A stretch of 64,000 bases of DNA, taken from Achaetomium macrosporum. Lineage: Eukaryota; Ascomycota; Sordariomycetes; Sordariales; Chaetomiaceae. The notes under the pieces are model-generated. The model had not been told where the DNA came from and did no database searches. It worked only from the letters and a program-made list of their open reading frames with translations. This document shows positions 31,764-43,400 of this stretch, one piece after another (within the stretch, counting starts at the first letter, position 1; each line of letters opens with the position of its first letter). Both the position numbers and the translations under genes were made by a program. The stretch covers positions 1 through 64,000 of the forward strand of contig MU860005.1 of assembly GCA_033296875.1 (NCBI GenBank), written 5' to 3'.

Positions 31764-33394
31764 ATGGCCATCTCTGCTGGGCCTCTTCCGATATTGTCGA
31801 GTACCGTGGATACCATATCCCGGGCGAAAAGGGCTAAAATGCAATCTTTTGCTTGCTCCGGCCCTATTCCACTCACACAGAGGTTTACTGCTCTCAAGGA
31901 GAGCTTGGCATCCGGGAAAGAACCGGAACTCAGTTCTTCGTGGCAGCGGCTTTTGCGAGACCTTCCCGGTGAGATCGATCTGGTATCGTCTCAGGGATCC
32001 CAAGTTATACCCATTATCAGCTTCGCGGACACCTCGAGGCCCCAGCAAGCAGAACGGTTTCTGCGAGATCTCCGCAAAGGAGGCGTGGGAATCATACGAA
32101 ACGTTGTCTCAAGGGACACTGCTCTTACTTGGGGCCGAGAGGCAGAGGAATACATGAAGCAGGCCCAAGAAGCTCCGGAAATCCACCCGCAGTCACAGGG
32201 CGTGTATTGGAGCGCCGCTCAGGTCAAAGCCAGAGCTCATCCGAGCGTCCTGGCAGCGCAACGGTTTGTGATGAGCATATGGAAGTCGAAAGACCCCAAT
32301 GCCAGAGTCACCACAGGTTTCCCTATCACGTATGCAGATCGGACGAAGGCCCGGATGGGGAGCAGTACCAGGGTTGCCACTCACGCACGTATTGACGGCG
32401 GGAGCGTTGAGAGGTGGGAGCCGGATGGATACGGCAGGGCTGGAACATACAAGGACATTTTTCAGGGGAATTGGGAGGACTATGACCCGTGGGAGGTCTG
32501 TATTTTCTTTATCATCACCCGTCCCTCGCACTTGTTCCTGACTTTCCACTACAGAGCAGCACCCGTCTCGGCGTAACCAGCGACTTGTATCACAAAGCTG
32601 GCGCCTGCTCTATCTTCCGCATGTTCCAAGGCTGGCTCGCACTGAACGACATCCCCTCCGGCCCCGGCTCAGTCCAAGTCTGTCCCCTCCCGCGCCTCGC
32701 AACAGCTTACTTCCTCCTCCGCCCCTTCTTCTCCCCTTCACCATCGCCACCACCACCACCGCCACCGACTACCTCACCAACGCTCGGATCAGGATCAGAA
32801 CCAGACCCCACCAATAACGCCAACGACAACAACAACAAGACAGAATGGGTCTTCAACCGCCCACAAAACAGCATCCTCCACGGCGCCCTGCCGAGCTACG
32901 CCCAAGAAATCAGCCCCACCCTCCATCCACACCTCCAGCTCGACCGCAGCTTAGTACCCGTGCCTGATCTAAAACCAGGCGACTACCTTGTCTGGCATCC
33001 GGACCTGATCCACGCCATCTCGCCAGAAGAGCCGCCCGACAGCGAGACCGAGACCGAGGAGACCGGATCTGGATCTGGGCCCGCGTACATGTACCTCCCC
33101 GCCTGCCCGCTGACACAAACAAATGCGCTGTATCTGGCCCGGCAGCGCAAGGCCTTTCTGCTGGGCCATCCCGGGCCCGACTTCCTTGGAGTTGGAGGGA
33201 GTGGTCGCGGCGGGGAGAGTGGGCCCGCGGGCAGGCCGGGCGTGCAGGAGGTGAACGACGCCGGCGGGGACGAGGGGCTCAGGGCGATGGGCCTGTTGCC
33301 GTGGGACGAAGAGGAGGCGGACTCCAACCGGGAGAGGGAGGTGCTGGCGATGGCAAATGGGATTTTGTTTCCTGATCTGTATGATATGTTGTAA
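31764..33394 (+). CDS. DUF1479 family protein (YbiU-like, putative 2OG/Fe oxygenase fold)
   Basis: Member of the DUF1479 family, whose fold is of the Fe(II)/2-oxoglutarate oxygenase type; substrate unknown. Model: exons 31764-32495 and 32555-33394, 523 aa, phase-0 intron. Family hallmarks are GGVGIIRNVV, the strongly conserved DGGSVERWEPDGYG, GNWEDYDPWE joined across the intron to SSTRLGV, then CSIFRMFQGWLAL, and the later GDYLVWHPDLIHAI. A Pro-, Ser- and Asn-rich insert (FSPSPSPPPPPPPTT, later NNANDNNNK) of about 45 residues follows LLRPFF and looks disordered. Where I expect a metal-binding H-x-D before GGSVERW, the sequence reads R-I-D with a His two residues before the Arg (HARID). Start uncertain: in-frame ATGs also occur at 31641 and 31839. 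Confidence 0.85.
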
Positions 33395-33895
33395 GATTAC
33401 GCCGGTGGGGGAGGCGAAAAGGCGGGGCGTTCATTTTGAGGATGTACACGGGTTTAGGGGCGTTGATCATACAGCGAGGGTAGGCTCACGAGCCCTGGTA
33501 TGTACACATATACACATCCAGTGTTTTTCTGAAATCAGGTGAGACTTGGTGCAATAGAGTTACAGATATGTCAGCCTATCTCCGCGATGGAAGCATTCCA
33601 TCCAGCAAGTAAGAAAGCAGCTGGATCAACAAACGCCCAATGTTAGCACTGAATCCCATGATATGATATGTCACCCCTTGCAGATACATCCTCCCCTCCA
33701 ATATCCTACCAATCAGCACTTCATCGGCCCAACTTAACATGAGACTGCGATGACAACCTTCATAAAGCCACCAGCTCAAGGCGACCAGAGGTTCTCCGGT
33801 GACTGAGCCTTTCGCTGCCTTGGCGTATCGCCCTCCTTCTCTTCCACCGACGAAGTCGCCCCAAGGGCCTCGAGGCCGTCCCAAAGGCCATCTTC
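33395..33895. other. Intergenic spacer between convergent genes
   Basis: Contains the 3' regions of the DUF1479 gene and the BAP31 homologue. No coding signal is seen beyond a shadow frame on the minus strand. Confidence 0.5.
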
Positions 33896-34754
33896 CTATT
33901 TGTCCTTCTTCGAGGTCCCGTCCTCCTGGGTGCGGCCGTACTTCTCCGCCAGGGCATCGTACTCTCTGTGGAGCCCCGCGGCCTGCTTCTTGAGCGTGGC
34001 AATGTCCTGGTCGCGCAGCTCGACTTCGCGCTTCAGGCGCGCGATCTCGCCCGGGTCACCCGCCATGGCCAGCTTCTCGGCCTGCTTGGTGTTCTTATCC
34101 GTGCCCTCGTACTGCTTCAGCTTCTCCTCCAGCCGCAGCACCTCGAGGATCATGATGTAGGTTCGGTTGAGGATCAGCGAGAGGAAGAGGGTGAAGCCGC
34201 ACAGGTACATGTTGCGCTGCGAGTAGAACTTGCGGGCTTGCACCTCGAGGCGCTCGTGGCCCATGATGGCGGGCCTGCTTGAGATGGTCAGCTGTCATGT
34301 TTCTCTTGTGTGTCTTTGTTGGGGCAGTGAGTTGACTGGGGACTGGCGGGACGTACGCAGAGGTGCCCGTGTTCTCAGTGGCGGCTGCCAGCTCAACTTG
34401 GACCCGATAAACACGGTTGACACTGTCAATGAAGAGAATCAGGATGAAGACGAAGGTGATTTTTAGCCAGTATTGGACTTTTGCGACGATGGGGTTCTCG
34501 GAAATGAAGCTGGTAGCCGGATTGTTAGCCGTGCAATCGTGGAGATGGCGTAGAGACGGTGAGGAGCGTACGTAAACACCTTCCGGCGCATCGGGAAGGG
34601 CATTGGCAGGATCAGAAGCATAAAAAGGGTCATTTCTGCCACGAGGAGCATAAAGACCTGGGATTATGGTCAGTTCGGATCCCAACGCTCGAGGTCGGCT
34701 GGAGAGATCGGATGGTGCAGAGCGAACACCTACCAAGGTGTAGTAGAGCGTCAT
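33896..34754 (-). CDS. BAP31/YET1-YET3 family ER membrane protein
   Basis: ER membrane protein implicated in export and quality control of other membrane proteins. Model: exons 34754-34734, 34657-34572, 34509-34357 and 34274-33896, 212 aa; the first exon encodes seven residues (MTLYYTL). Three membrane segments are visible: about 5-27 (FMLLVAEMTLFMLLILP), about 50-70 (YWLKITFVFILILFI) and about 107-127 (YLCGFTLFLSLIL). The conserved GHERLEVQARKFYSQRN lies just before the third. The C-terminal 80 residues form a coiled coil (EVLRLEEKLKQYEG, then REVELRDQDIATLKK). The protein ends in KKDK, a dilysine KKxx retrieval signal facing the cytosol, as in mammalian BAP31. Length and topology fit. The assignment to YET1 or YET3 specifically is not possible, since filamentous fungi usually have one member. 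Confidence 0.92.
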
Positions 34755-36352
34755 CTTGGCTGATTGATTAGGAACACGATTCTAGATGTCGGTTTCCGTG
34801 ATGCGTTCGTTGCTATCTTGTTGCGAATTGAAGGAGAAGGGGACAGATTTCAACCAGTAGGTCAAATACTCGTCGTAGCTTGAAAGGAGCTGTGCAAGCT
34901 CACGATTGGAGTGACGTGTTGGTAACGGGAAACAAGGTGGGTAAGGCTGTTTCCTGGCGACATGGGTCAGAAGGTCGACAAACGTCATCGCCTGTGGCTG
35001 ATGGTAGGCAGAAATGAAGTGGTCTGTGCATGCTGTCTTCACATGCGACCAGGTGCAAAACGGAGCTACTTCGTAGCCATACCCTAACCCTAATGGCTGC
35101 CAACTGTTTGTTAGAGCAAAGCCTGGAGGTCTCAGCGAAGCAACTCTGAATATTATGTCAAAGACTGAAACTATAACCGCCTGCGTCGATGACTTCCTAC
35201 CCTCCGACGCCTACTGTACTTCTTGCCTTCCCGGCCGGTCCCGACATCCTATTTGGCTTGTAATTTGATCCACGATGTGACGCCTAATAAGCCCCTTCGT
35301 TTAGTTTCCCACCTAGTAATGGAGAATCGAAGATGACTGAGATTTCGTTCCAGTGTTGTATGCATCACTCAGCCCTGGATGACTTACTAAAGTACTAGCC
35401 CTCGATTTCGAAAGACGCGGAGACTGGGAGCTGCTCTCTCCATAGTATGCCAGCTAACCGAAGTCTGGAGCTGAGCATGCTGAGGAACCACAGAAGATGC
35501 CGAAAGATGAGATGATCTTGAGTTTTCTGTTCCGCGTCCGCCATTTGTTAGACGGCATGCCGAATGACAGCCTTGGGAACTAGGGTTCCGATCTTCCGTC
35601 ACGAAACATTCTCTCGCCCCGCTGTGCCACGCCGCCCGCACTGCGTCGTGCATGACGAGCGCCGAGTTATTGGGGAAGGCCGCCAGTCTTCCTCACTTTG
35701 GAGGCGAGTATGCTCAACGGATGAGCCAATTGAGTAGTCGGCATCGGCAGGCATGCCGAAGGCTTGCATGAAATGGAACGTGGATCCACAGACCAGAATC
35801 CGGGGTGGACAGTAGGTTCGGAGGTTGTACCAACTGCTCGGGTCCAGTTTCGCGTTTAACATCCTGTTTATCCTTCGTTGTGTAGGGCCCAGTACTGTTC
35901 TTCGTTTGCTTTCCCGCCGGTTGAGCAAGCAAGCATTTGCATCCTGGCTCACGCGAGCATGAGAAACACGAGAAGGGGCTTGGTGTTCCCGACCAGCAAC
36001 AACCCCACCCAAGTTCGTGGTGATATATCGTATTCCCTCAACCTTGGATGCCACACAGAGAATCCCGGAGTATTTGAAGAACGAGGTCGAGTGACCGAGG
36101 CCCGGGAGTGCGAACCTAGGTTGGCGACTCTGCCCAAGAGGCCGCGCCCAATAACTCTAATATCAGCTACATTCGCAACTTCATCCCCCATCGCTCTTTC
36201 CTCCTCGGCCGGCGTAACCGCGTGACTCCGAGTCCTTGAGTCAACGAATCAATCTTCCACTCGAGCCGCCCCTTCACTTCGACTGTCAAAAAAACCTGAA
36301 TTAGTCGGACCAGCACCGAATCTGAAACGGAACAAGAAACCAAACGGACAAG
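34755..36352. other. Intergenic region
   Basis: A 1.6-kb divergent region with no supported gene. A minus-strand frame of 151 aa (35599-36054) has no recognisable feature. Two telomere-like units (CCCTAACCCTAA) lie at 35082-35093. The last 150 bases before the small secreted peptide are A/C-rich, as in a 5' UTR. Confidence 0.5.
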
Positions 36353-36585
36353 ATGAGACTCCAGTCACTCGTTCCCGCTGTATGCCTCGCGGGCAGTTTC
36401 GCCGCAGCAACGCCCATTTCTTGTTCAGACGTATGCCGTCTTCTATTCACGTCTAGGGCAGGCCCGTCCCTTGCTAACACTCCTCCCAGCTAAAGCGCGA
36501 TCTCATCCTCAAGGGCGAACTCCCCGCGGAGGCCTGCTGCAGCTATGGGCGGTGCCAGGGAGACGTGGTCGTTGCGATGGTCTGA
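36353..36585 (+). CDS. Small secreted cysteine-containing peptide
   Basis: Model: exons 36353-36430 and 36490-36585, 57 aa. The intron is 59 nt with donor GTATGC, a perfect GCTAAC branch and acceptor CCCAG, which strongly supports a real gene although each exon is far too short to stand out as a frame. Residues 1-19 form a classical signal peptide (MRLQSLVPAVCLAGSFAAA). The mature part of about 38 residues has four cysteines: 24, 42, 43 and 48 (SCSD; ACCSYGRC), suggesting two disulphides. A dibasic Lys28-Arg29 could be a Kex2 site. I do not recognise the family with certainty; a secreted effector-like, antimicrobial or signalling peptide is possible. No neighbour suggests a role. Confidence 0.68.
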
Positions 36586-37709
36586 AGCACACAGCAACTT
36601 GACCCCGTGGGACGATCTCCTTTCTTGCACACATTTCTGCCGCATAATGATCGCGGAGCTAAGGCCAGTGCTCGGGACGAGAAGAGGGAAAGAGGAGCTG
36701 GCAGATTATGTGGCTTGGCGTTAGTAGCGTCGGACACAGGCATCTTGTGGGATTAACATGTTGGACTTGAGCTCGGGCCGTCATGGAGTCCGCTGAGGCA
36801 TTCGGTCGCCTGATTTGGTACGAATCATCGAAGACGGGCCAGGGGAATTCGCACGAGCCGCGGGGCAGAAGCACCCACGAGGGATTGTCAGGGGATATCA
36901 AAGGTGTCTGGAGCTCAAAATGTTTATAATACTCCTATTCAGCGGGAGCTGAAGACAATGAGACGGATCTATCCGGTTCCTTGCAACCAGCATCAGCCGG
37001 CAGAGAACGGGCTTTTATTTCAACCTCGAAGTTCCATCAGAGGAAACGTGGAGAAGCTGTACCATACTGGGAGAATCGCGGTTGATTTGAAAGCCCGCTC
37101 CCAGACGAGAGTTGTCCTGGGCGTTGGGCGATTGGTGCGGATAATAACGTGAGGCCCCCACGTCAAAGGCCGACCGGGATTCGGTCTTGCCGCTACCGAA
37201 ACGGCGGAGCACCCCGCGGAAACAAGCACGGATGCGAGACGCCAGGGCGGAGTTTCTCTAGCAGCCATCATGCTCTCCAGCTTCGTGGTGGATTGCGGAA
37301 GAATGGACACCTGACTGGAAAATAAAAGTCGCAACCTATCAAACGTTCGGCTTGCGTTCCATCGGAGTCGAGGCCGTCCCGTCGATGGAACGGGCTTGCT
37401 GCCGGGCCCGTCAGAGGTCGCTGCACAATCGCATCACTAATGCCCAAGTGGGTCCGGCGCAACAGAACACCTGCATAGACTCTCTGTCCAGGAGAACAGC
37501 CGCCGGCGGCTATGAGAATGTACTGTGTATCCGCAACCCCCATGCGGAACCCGCAGGAACCCGCAGAGATCCCCGAGTTGGAGAAAGGGGAGACACGTGT
37601 ATAAGACGCGACTTCCCCCGCTACCCCGCCTCCTTTCAGTGTTCTGTGATCGAGTCCCAGCTTCCGTCCAGATTCCTTTCATCAGTCTCTTATAGCTCCC
37701 TACAGCATA
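36586..37709. other. Intergenic: upstream region of the arabinitol dehydrogenase gene
   Basis: No gene is supported in 1.1 kb. Short frames on both strands (up to about 104 aa) have no motif. The final 100 bases before 37710 are C/T-rich with TTTCCTTTC-like words, as expected for a transcription start region in a filamentous fungus. Confidence 0.5.
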
Positions 37710-38879
37710 ATGAACGGCACAATAAGAGCGTCCAAGCCGAACATCGGCGTTTTCACGAACCCGAAGCATGACTTGTGGATAAGCGAGGCGACACCGACGC
37801 TCGAAAGCGTCCAGAAGGGGGAGGAGCTCAAGGAGGGACAAGTCACCGTCGCCATCAGGAGCACAGGCATCTGCGGGTAAGAGCCCAAATCCAGCGCCCT
37901 CCAGCAATCGTCACGCTCCGCGGCTCACACTTTCTCCTTTCCCTGCAGGTCAGATGTCCACTTCTGGAAGCACGGCTGCATCGGCCCCATGATCGTCGGC
38001 TGCGATCACATCCTCGGTCATGAGTCCGCCGGTGAGGTTATTGCCGTGCACCCGAGTGTAACAACCCTCAAAGTGGGAGACCGCGTGGCCATCGAACCAC
38101 AGGTCATCTGCAATGCGTGCGAGCCGTGCCTGACGGGCCGCTACAATGGCTGCGAGTCGGTCGACTTCCTCTCCACGCCGCCCGTGCCGGGTCTGCTGAG
38201 GCGATATGTCAACCACCCGGCGGTGTGGTGCCACAAGATCGGAGACATGTCATACGAGGACGGCGCCATGCTCGAACCTCTCTCCGTGGCGCTCGCTGGA
38301 TTGCACAGGGCCGAGGTGCGGCTGGGCGACCCGGTACTGGTTTGCGGAGCCGGTCCCATCGGCCTGATTACCCTGCTCTGCGCCAAGGCGGCGGGTGCGT
38401 GCCCGCTGGTCATCACGGATATTGACGAGGGCCGGTTGAAGTTCGCCAAGGAGATCTGCCCGGAGGTCATCACCCACAAGGTTGAGCGGCTGTCCGCCGA
38501 GGAGTCGGCAAAGGCTATTGTGGAGAGCTTTGGTGGTATCGAGCCCGCAGTGGCTCTGGAATGCACAGGCGTCGAGAGCAGCATTGCGGCCGCGATCTGG
38601 GCAGTCAAGTTCGGCGGGAAGGTCTTCGTCATTGGCGTGGGCAAGAACGAGATCCAGATTCCCTTCATGCGCGCCAGCGTCCGCGAGGTTGACCTGCAGT
38701 TCCAGTACCGGTACAGCAACACCTGGCCCCGGGCAATTCGGCTGGTTCAGAACGGTGTCATCGACCTCAAACGGCTTGTCACGCACCGTTTCGGGCTGGA
38801 GGATGCGATCAAGGCTTTCGCCACGGCATCAGATCCCAAGACCGGCGCCATCAAGGTGCAGATTCAGAGTTTGGATTAA
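37710..38879 (+). CDS. LAD1: L-arabinitol 4-dehydrogenase (NAD-dependent, zinc MDR)
   Basis: Cytosolic enzyme of the fungal L-arabinose/pentose catabolic pathway; it oxidises L-arabinitol to L-xylulose with NAD+. Model: exons 37710-37876 and 37949-38879, 365 aa. From memory it closely follows the Neurospora crassa enzyme through most of its length. Catalytic zinc ligands are Cys55, His80 and Glu81 (TGICGSDVH; LGHES). The structural zinc site has Cys110, 113, 116 and 124 (CNACEPC, then NGC). The NAD-binding loop is GAGPIG and the acidic residue after it is in ITDID, fitting NAD rather than NADP. WPRAIRLV near the C-terminus is also family-typical. Residue 73 is Gly in MIVGCDH. No other pentose gene is adjacent; scattered pentose genes are normal in fungi. 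Expected to be induced by arabinose and repressed by glucose. Confidence 0.95.
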
Positions 38880-39555
38880 GAGTTAGACCATTTCCCCTTA
38901 GTTAGCATTTTGAAAGCAGCCCATATAGATGTAGCGTATCCAATCTATTGAATTTGAACCGAGGCAGCAACATCCGATGGAGATTGCCGATGTGTTGTAA
39001 AGGTCCACGCTGCTGAGCGGGTGATGTCGGGGCTGTCTTTGCGTTCTCGATGCCATTGGAAAGTGGTTAAGGGAATCTTGACTTATTCAGCCATGGCATG
39101 TTTCATAGATTGTTTCTTTTACCGGCTTAGCGAAATGGCAATCTTGCAATGACTTCGTCGGAGTGCATGGGAGAGAATTAAGTTGAGTGGTGAGGTGGTG
39201 TTACAGGCGATGCAGTGTTCTGCTGTCTACAGGGGGAGCTCCATTCTCCTCTGAGCTTCCGCTTCTGCTCAGCTGTCAATTAGGGCCTCTCATTGGCCGC
39301 CTTCTCGCCGAGAAACCGGGCCAGCGCCTTTGAGGTTCGAAATCTTCCGAGCCTTCCAATTTTTCTCGATTCCCGGCCCCATCCCGTCCAAGTTGCGCGA
39401 TATCGTTCCTTCCGCCGTCGAACACTGGCCGCCATCCGCAGTTGCCCCTCGACCGCACTCCCTGCCCCTTCTCTCCGTTCCGCCCGCCGAATTTTCTCGC
39501 ATCTGCAACAACGCAACTCCGACTCGGCCGATCTTCTATTCTCCCCCCTTCCAAA
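38880..39555. other. Intergenic spacer
   Basis: Terminator region of the dehydrogenase gene and promoter/5' UTR of the ATP synthase gene. The frames overlapping 39276-39555 are shadows on the opposite strand of the ATP synthase gene. Confidence 0.5.
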
Positions 39556-40475
39556 ATGTCGTTCGCCCTGGTCATGAGGCGATCCGGCCTTTCGATGGGC
39601 CGCCACATGGTCCGTTTCGAGTCGACCAACAATACAACAACAACAGCAAAGGCCGCCGAGACCGCCAAGCAGGCCGCCTCGCAGGCCTCGTCGACCGCGT
39701 CCGAGGCCGCCAGCAGGGCGGCGCAGGGCCTGTCCCGCGTCACGTCGGCCGCCGGCCCCGTTATCGTCGGCGCTGCCAAGGGTGTGACCGGCACTCTGAG
39801 CAAGATGGGTGGCCGGACAGCGCGTCTGGTTGCGTTTGTTGAGCGTAAGGAAACCATCCCAACACCAACACCAACATCGTTGCCCCGACCGTCCACTTTC
39901 CCTGCGCGCTGTTGTGGGGGAGGTTGTGTGCATGCTCATGACGATGATGCATGCATGTGCGCGCAGAACGGGCCTCGTGGTTATTGTTACTTCGTGGTTC
40001 CAATGGCTAACCTTTGTCTCTCTCCTTCTCCCCTTGCAGGCCAGACTCCCCTTGTCGTCTACTACTCGAAGGTCGGTCTCGAGCTGGCCAAGTTGGTCGT
40101 CAAGGGCCAAAACATGTCCCCGCCGTAAGTCCCTCGACCCTGTCACAATCGAAGAAGATGCATGCGGGATGGTTGTCTGTTGTCGGTCCTGAGCCTATTG
40201 CTGACCTGTCGTCTCTTTCTCCGCCCCACAGGTCCATGTCGACCTTCCAAGCCTACTTCCAAAACCTATGGAAGCAGCTCAAGAACCCCAGCGCCTTCAT
40301 CTCGAGCATTATGCAGTCCGTCAACCCGCAACAAATCCGGAACCTCTCAAGGACACAAGTGGCGGCTGGCGGTGTGCTCCTGGCCGAGTGTCTCGGCTTC
40401 TTCACGGTCGGCGAGATGATCGGCAGGTTCAAGCTGGTTGGCTACCACGGCGAGACGCACGCTGCTCACCACTGA
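39556..40475 (+). CDS. ATP20: Mitochondrial F1Fo-ATP synthase subunit g
   Basis: Subunit g of the membrane sector of mitochondrial ATP synthase; it helps dimerise the enzyme and shape cristae and is not needed for catalysis. Model: exons 39556-39844, 40040-40124 and 40232-40475, 205 aa. The N-terminus (SFALVMRRSGLSMGRHMVRF) is basic and amphipathic, a mitochondrial presequence. Residues 25-75 are Ala/Ser/Thr/Lys-rich, a long extension compared with yeast subunit g (115 aa) but usual in filamentous fungi. The core motif YYSKVGLELAKLV lies near 103-115. The C-terminal membrane helix contains VAAGGVLLAECLGFFTVGE with small-residue spacing for helix packing. The introns are relatively long (195 and 107 nt). 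Long antisense frames over this gene are shadows. Confidence 0.93.
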
Positions 40476-43400
40476 GCTTAGTCGGGTCTTTTTTTCATCC
40501 ATCCGCGGAGAAGTAATGGGTCGGAAGGGAACCGTATTGGATTGGAGCGCGGTGCCCTTCCCCCACCTGTATGCCAGGTGACCGGTCGTTTCCCGGTGGT
40601 TGGCAAGCCAGGGAGGCGCAACGGAGGGCAGGGGAATCTGTGTTTTCCACGGGCATAGACTTGGTGGCGTATTGGGGAAAGTGCCACTCCAATACTAGAT
40701 TCGCCGACACTTCGAGGCTATTACACCTCGCTCGGCAACGAGGAAGACGGATCTGGCTGCGCCCTGGACTTACCGGCAAAGAGAGTTCCGCAATGGGCAA
40801 GGTTCCACTTGGTAAAGGGGCCCATACGGGGGAGAGCAAACCGAAGGGGGTTTGAAGGTATCTCTCCATTACCCCTATCTCCATTGTGTGTTTTTGCCTG
40901 TCTTGCGGCAGCCGAGGAGGCCGTGTGTTATTTTTTCCTTTGTCGTCCTGTACTACTGAAGTCCGTTGCATGAGACCAATTAGAGCAATATTTTACCGGA
41001 TCCCACATTCGCCAATCATGACTGCCATCACATTTCGTTTTAGCTCTGTGTCTTGGACGTACATACCACATACGCGCCTTCTCTTCTCCTCCTATTTCGA
41101 ATGCCTGGCATCTCACGCCCTTCAGCAGTCTTGACCAGACCCTTGCAGTCTGCAGTCTGGCCACAATCTTCGCCAATCAGCCGGAGCCAGACGAAAGGGG
41201 GTCTGGCAAGGGGAAGAGATGCAGTGAGACTGCCGGGAACGTTGTGATTGTGGCTTGGAATCTGCGGCTTGCCGGGTCGGCAGCATGTCGGTAAAGAGGG
41301 TCGATGGCAAGATGCGACCTGTTGTTGGGCTCTGGTGGGGGTGCGGGTAGATACCGGCACTGGAACAGATGAAGGGAGGTTGGAAAATTGGGCGGAACTA
41401 CAGTACGTGCCCTGTCTTTGCTGCCGCCAATACACAAGCATGGAGCTTACCCTCGATACTACTACCGTCAACTTGGAAGTGACATCCCGCTTCCTTTGGC
41501 TTCCCTTCCCCCGTTCTGTCACCATATAGTGTGGCTGAGCTGCCGTTGATACTGTCTTTCCTGCCAAATATGCATGGGGTAACATCCCGCTCCCTTTTGT
41601 CCCTGCTCGCCTCATTCCCGTCATTTATCATGGTGTGTGGCTGGAATGCCATTGATAACTGGCCCTTCTTCCCGAGGTGCATATATTGTCCTCCAGGGCC
41701 GCCCCCTTTTTCTCCCCTTCTCTCCCCTCACATGCCATATCCTCAACTGCCCCATTCCGGTCCTGGCAATGCATCTGCAGTTGGCACAGGTCTTGCAGAT
41801 CTCACTTTACCCCTTTGGGGGCTTGTTGCAGAGCAGCTGCTACTGATGGTCGGTGAGTTACAGTAGTCTTAAGAGGGGGCCATGTGTCTTGTTCGCCGTG
41901 CGGGCAACCTGACGACAATAGTTACATCACTCGGCCGGTCTCTGTCGCATTTGGCTACCGAAGTCCCAAGGATTGTGCCGTATGTGGCCTGCTGATATGC
42001 GTGCCGTGTCCATGATAGGTGATGGCTCACCTCGTCGTCACCTGGTCTTGTCGTATGGCTTCATGTCCAATGGTTCATGGCGACGGTAGGTCAGAACGTG
42101 AACAGGTTTGGTCGTATTAGTGCTTATTCTTTCAGGAACCGCTGCATTAGCCATGCCAGCTCAGCCAAAGGCGGATGCCGATTATGGTGCACTCAGGGGC
42201 TGCCGGAAGAAGCTGTACCTCAGCATTCCCACCCTCTTTTTCCCTATTGTCAGCTATACCTAGGTGTTCTCGCGGGCCCCAGTCTGGTGTGAATACCCCC
42301 GTGCATGGCGGTCCATGGACGGGCATATGCATATTGGTTTTCCTCTATTCACCCCCCGTTTGGCATCGCCCGACTGACTCAACCAGGTGCGGAAATAACT
42401 TTTACTCCCGGGTTTCCATCATTTTTCCTTACATTGTTTGCTCGTACCTACGTCTCTCCTGGTGCTCTCTAATCATTCCTCCATACTTGTTACGTGAACT
42501 TTGAACCAAGTGATATAGACCGGACTTTGGCTTTGGGCTCACATAAGCCTAAACTGAGAATTGACGGTCACGCACTTCATCGTCTCTCGAAGATGCCGTT
42601 GATGGGAAAGGACAGGAGTAGGAGTTGGGAGCGTGCTGTGTACGCAGAGTGAGGTGGAGTATGCTGGTGCACCATTCCATGGTCCGAGATTCAAATGTTT
42701 AAAAAACGCTTTTTTGTCGAGGCGATGACAGCTGTCTCATGGCCAGCGCTCCGATGAGAACGCCAGCACACCGCAGGGGCTTGCGGGAGGCACGGTCTAT
42801 ATACAAAGAAGCGGGGTCAACTTGGAGAATTAGAGGTGAGACGTGGACGTAGTGACCCAAAACTTCTGTAGCCGGGCCGCCTCACTAAGGGATAATGAGG
42901 CGGAACGACCTTCCGGATGTGATGCGGCCATGCATAGTGAGCTTCCAGCCAACCCCAGATGATCCCCACACAAACTGCCAACCACCATCAGCCCCCGACG
43001 TGGGCACCTGGGAGGAAGAAATCCTTGGTCGACCAAGGCCGTCCCTGGAATAGTCAGGGCCCCCCGGGGATGTCTTCGTGATGAAGCGAAATGGCGAAGC
43101 GAAGGGACTCACAGAGCCGGAAATTGGATGTGTCCCCGTGGCGCTCAACTGGACTGACCGCCGAAGCTGCCTTGGCCCCCAAAACTGGCCCGTACTAGTG
43201 ACGCTTCAAGGCCGGTTTATCAGACCCAACCTGCATATTGGTCACCACCAACTGCAGCGAGTTTCTGGGCGCCCACAATGCTTGATGATACGCGAACCTC
43301 CATGGTGGCTTCGCGGAACCTAACAGCGTTGGTATTGTCTTGCGGTCGGACCGAATGGTTCTTCGAGGGACGGCCCATGGCCAACAGGACTGAAAAGAGG

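Noticed and set aside
39280..40146. Minus-strand open frame of 288 aa
   Set aside because: It is antisense to the ATP synthase subunit g gene and Arg/Gly-rich, as GC-rich shadow frames usually are.
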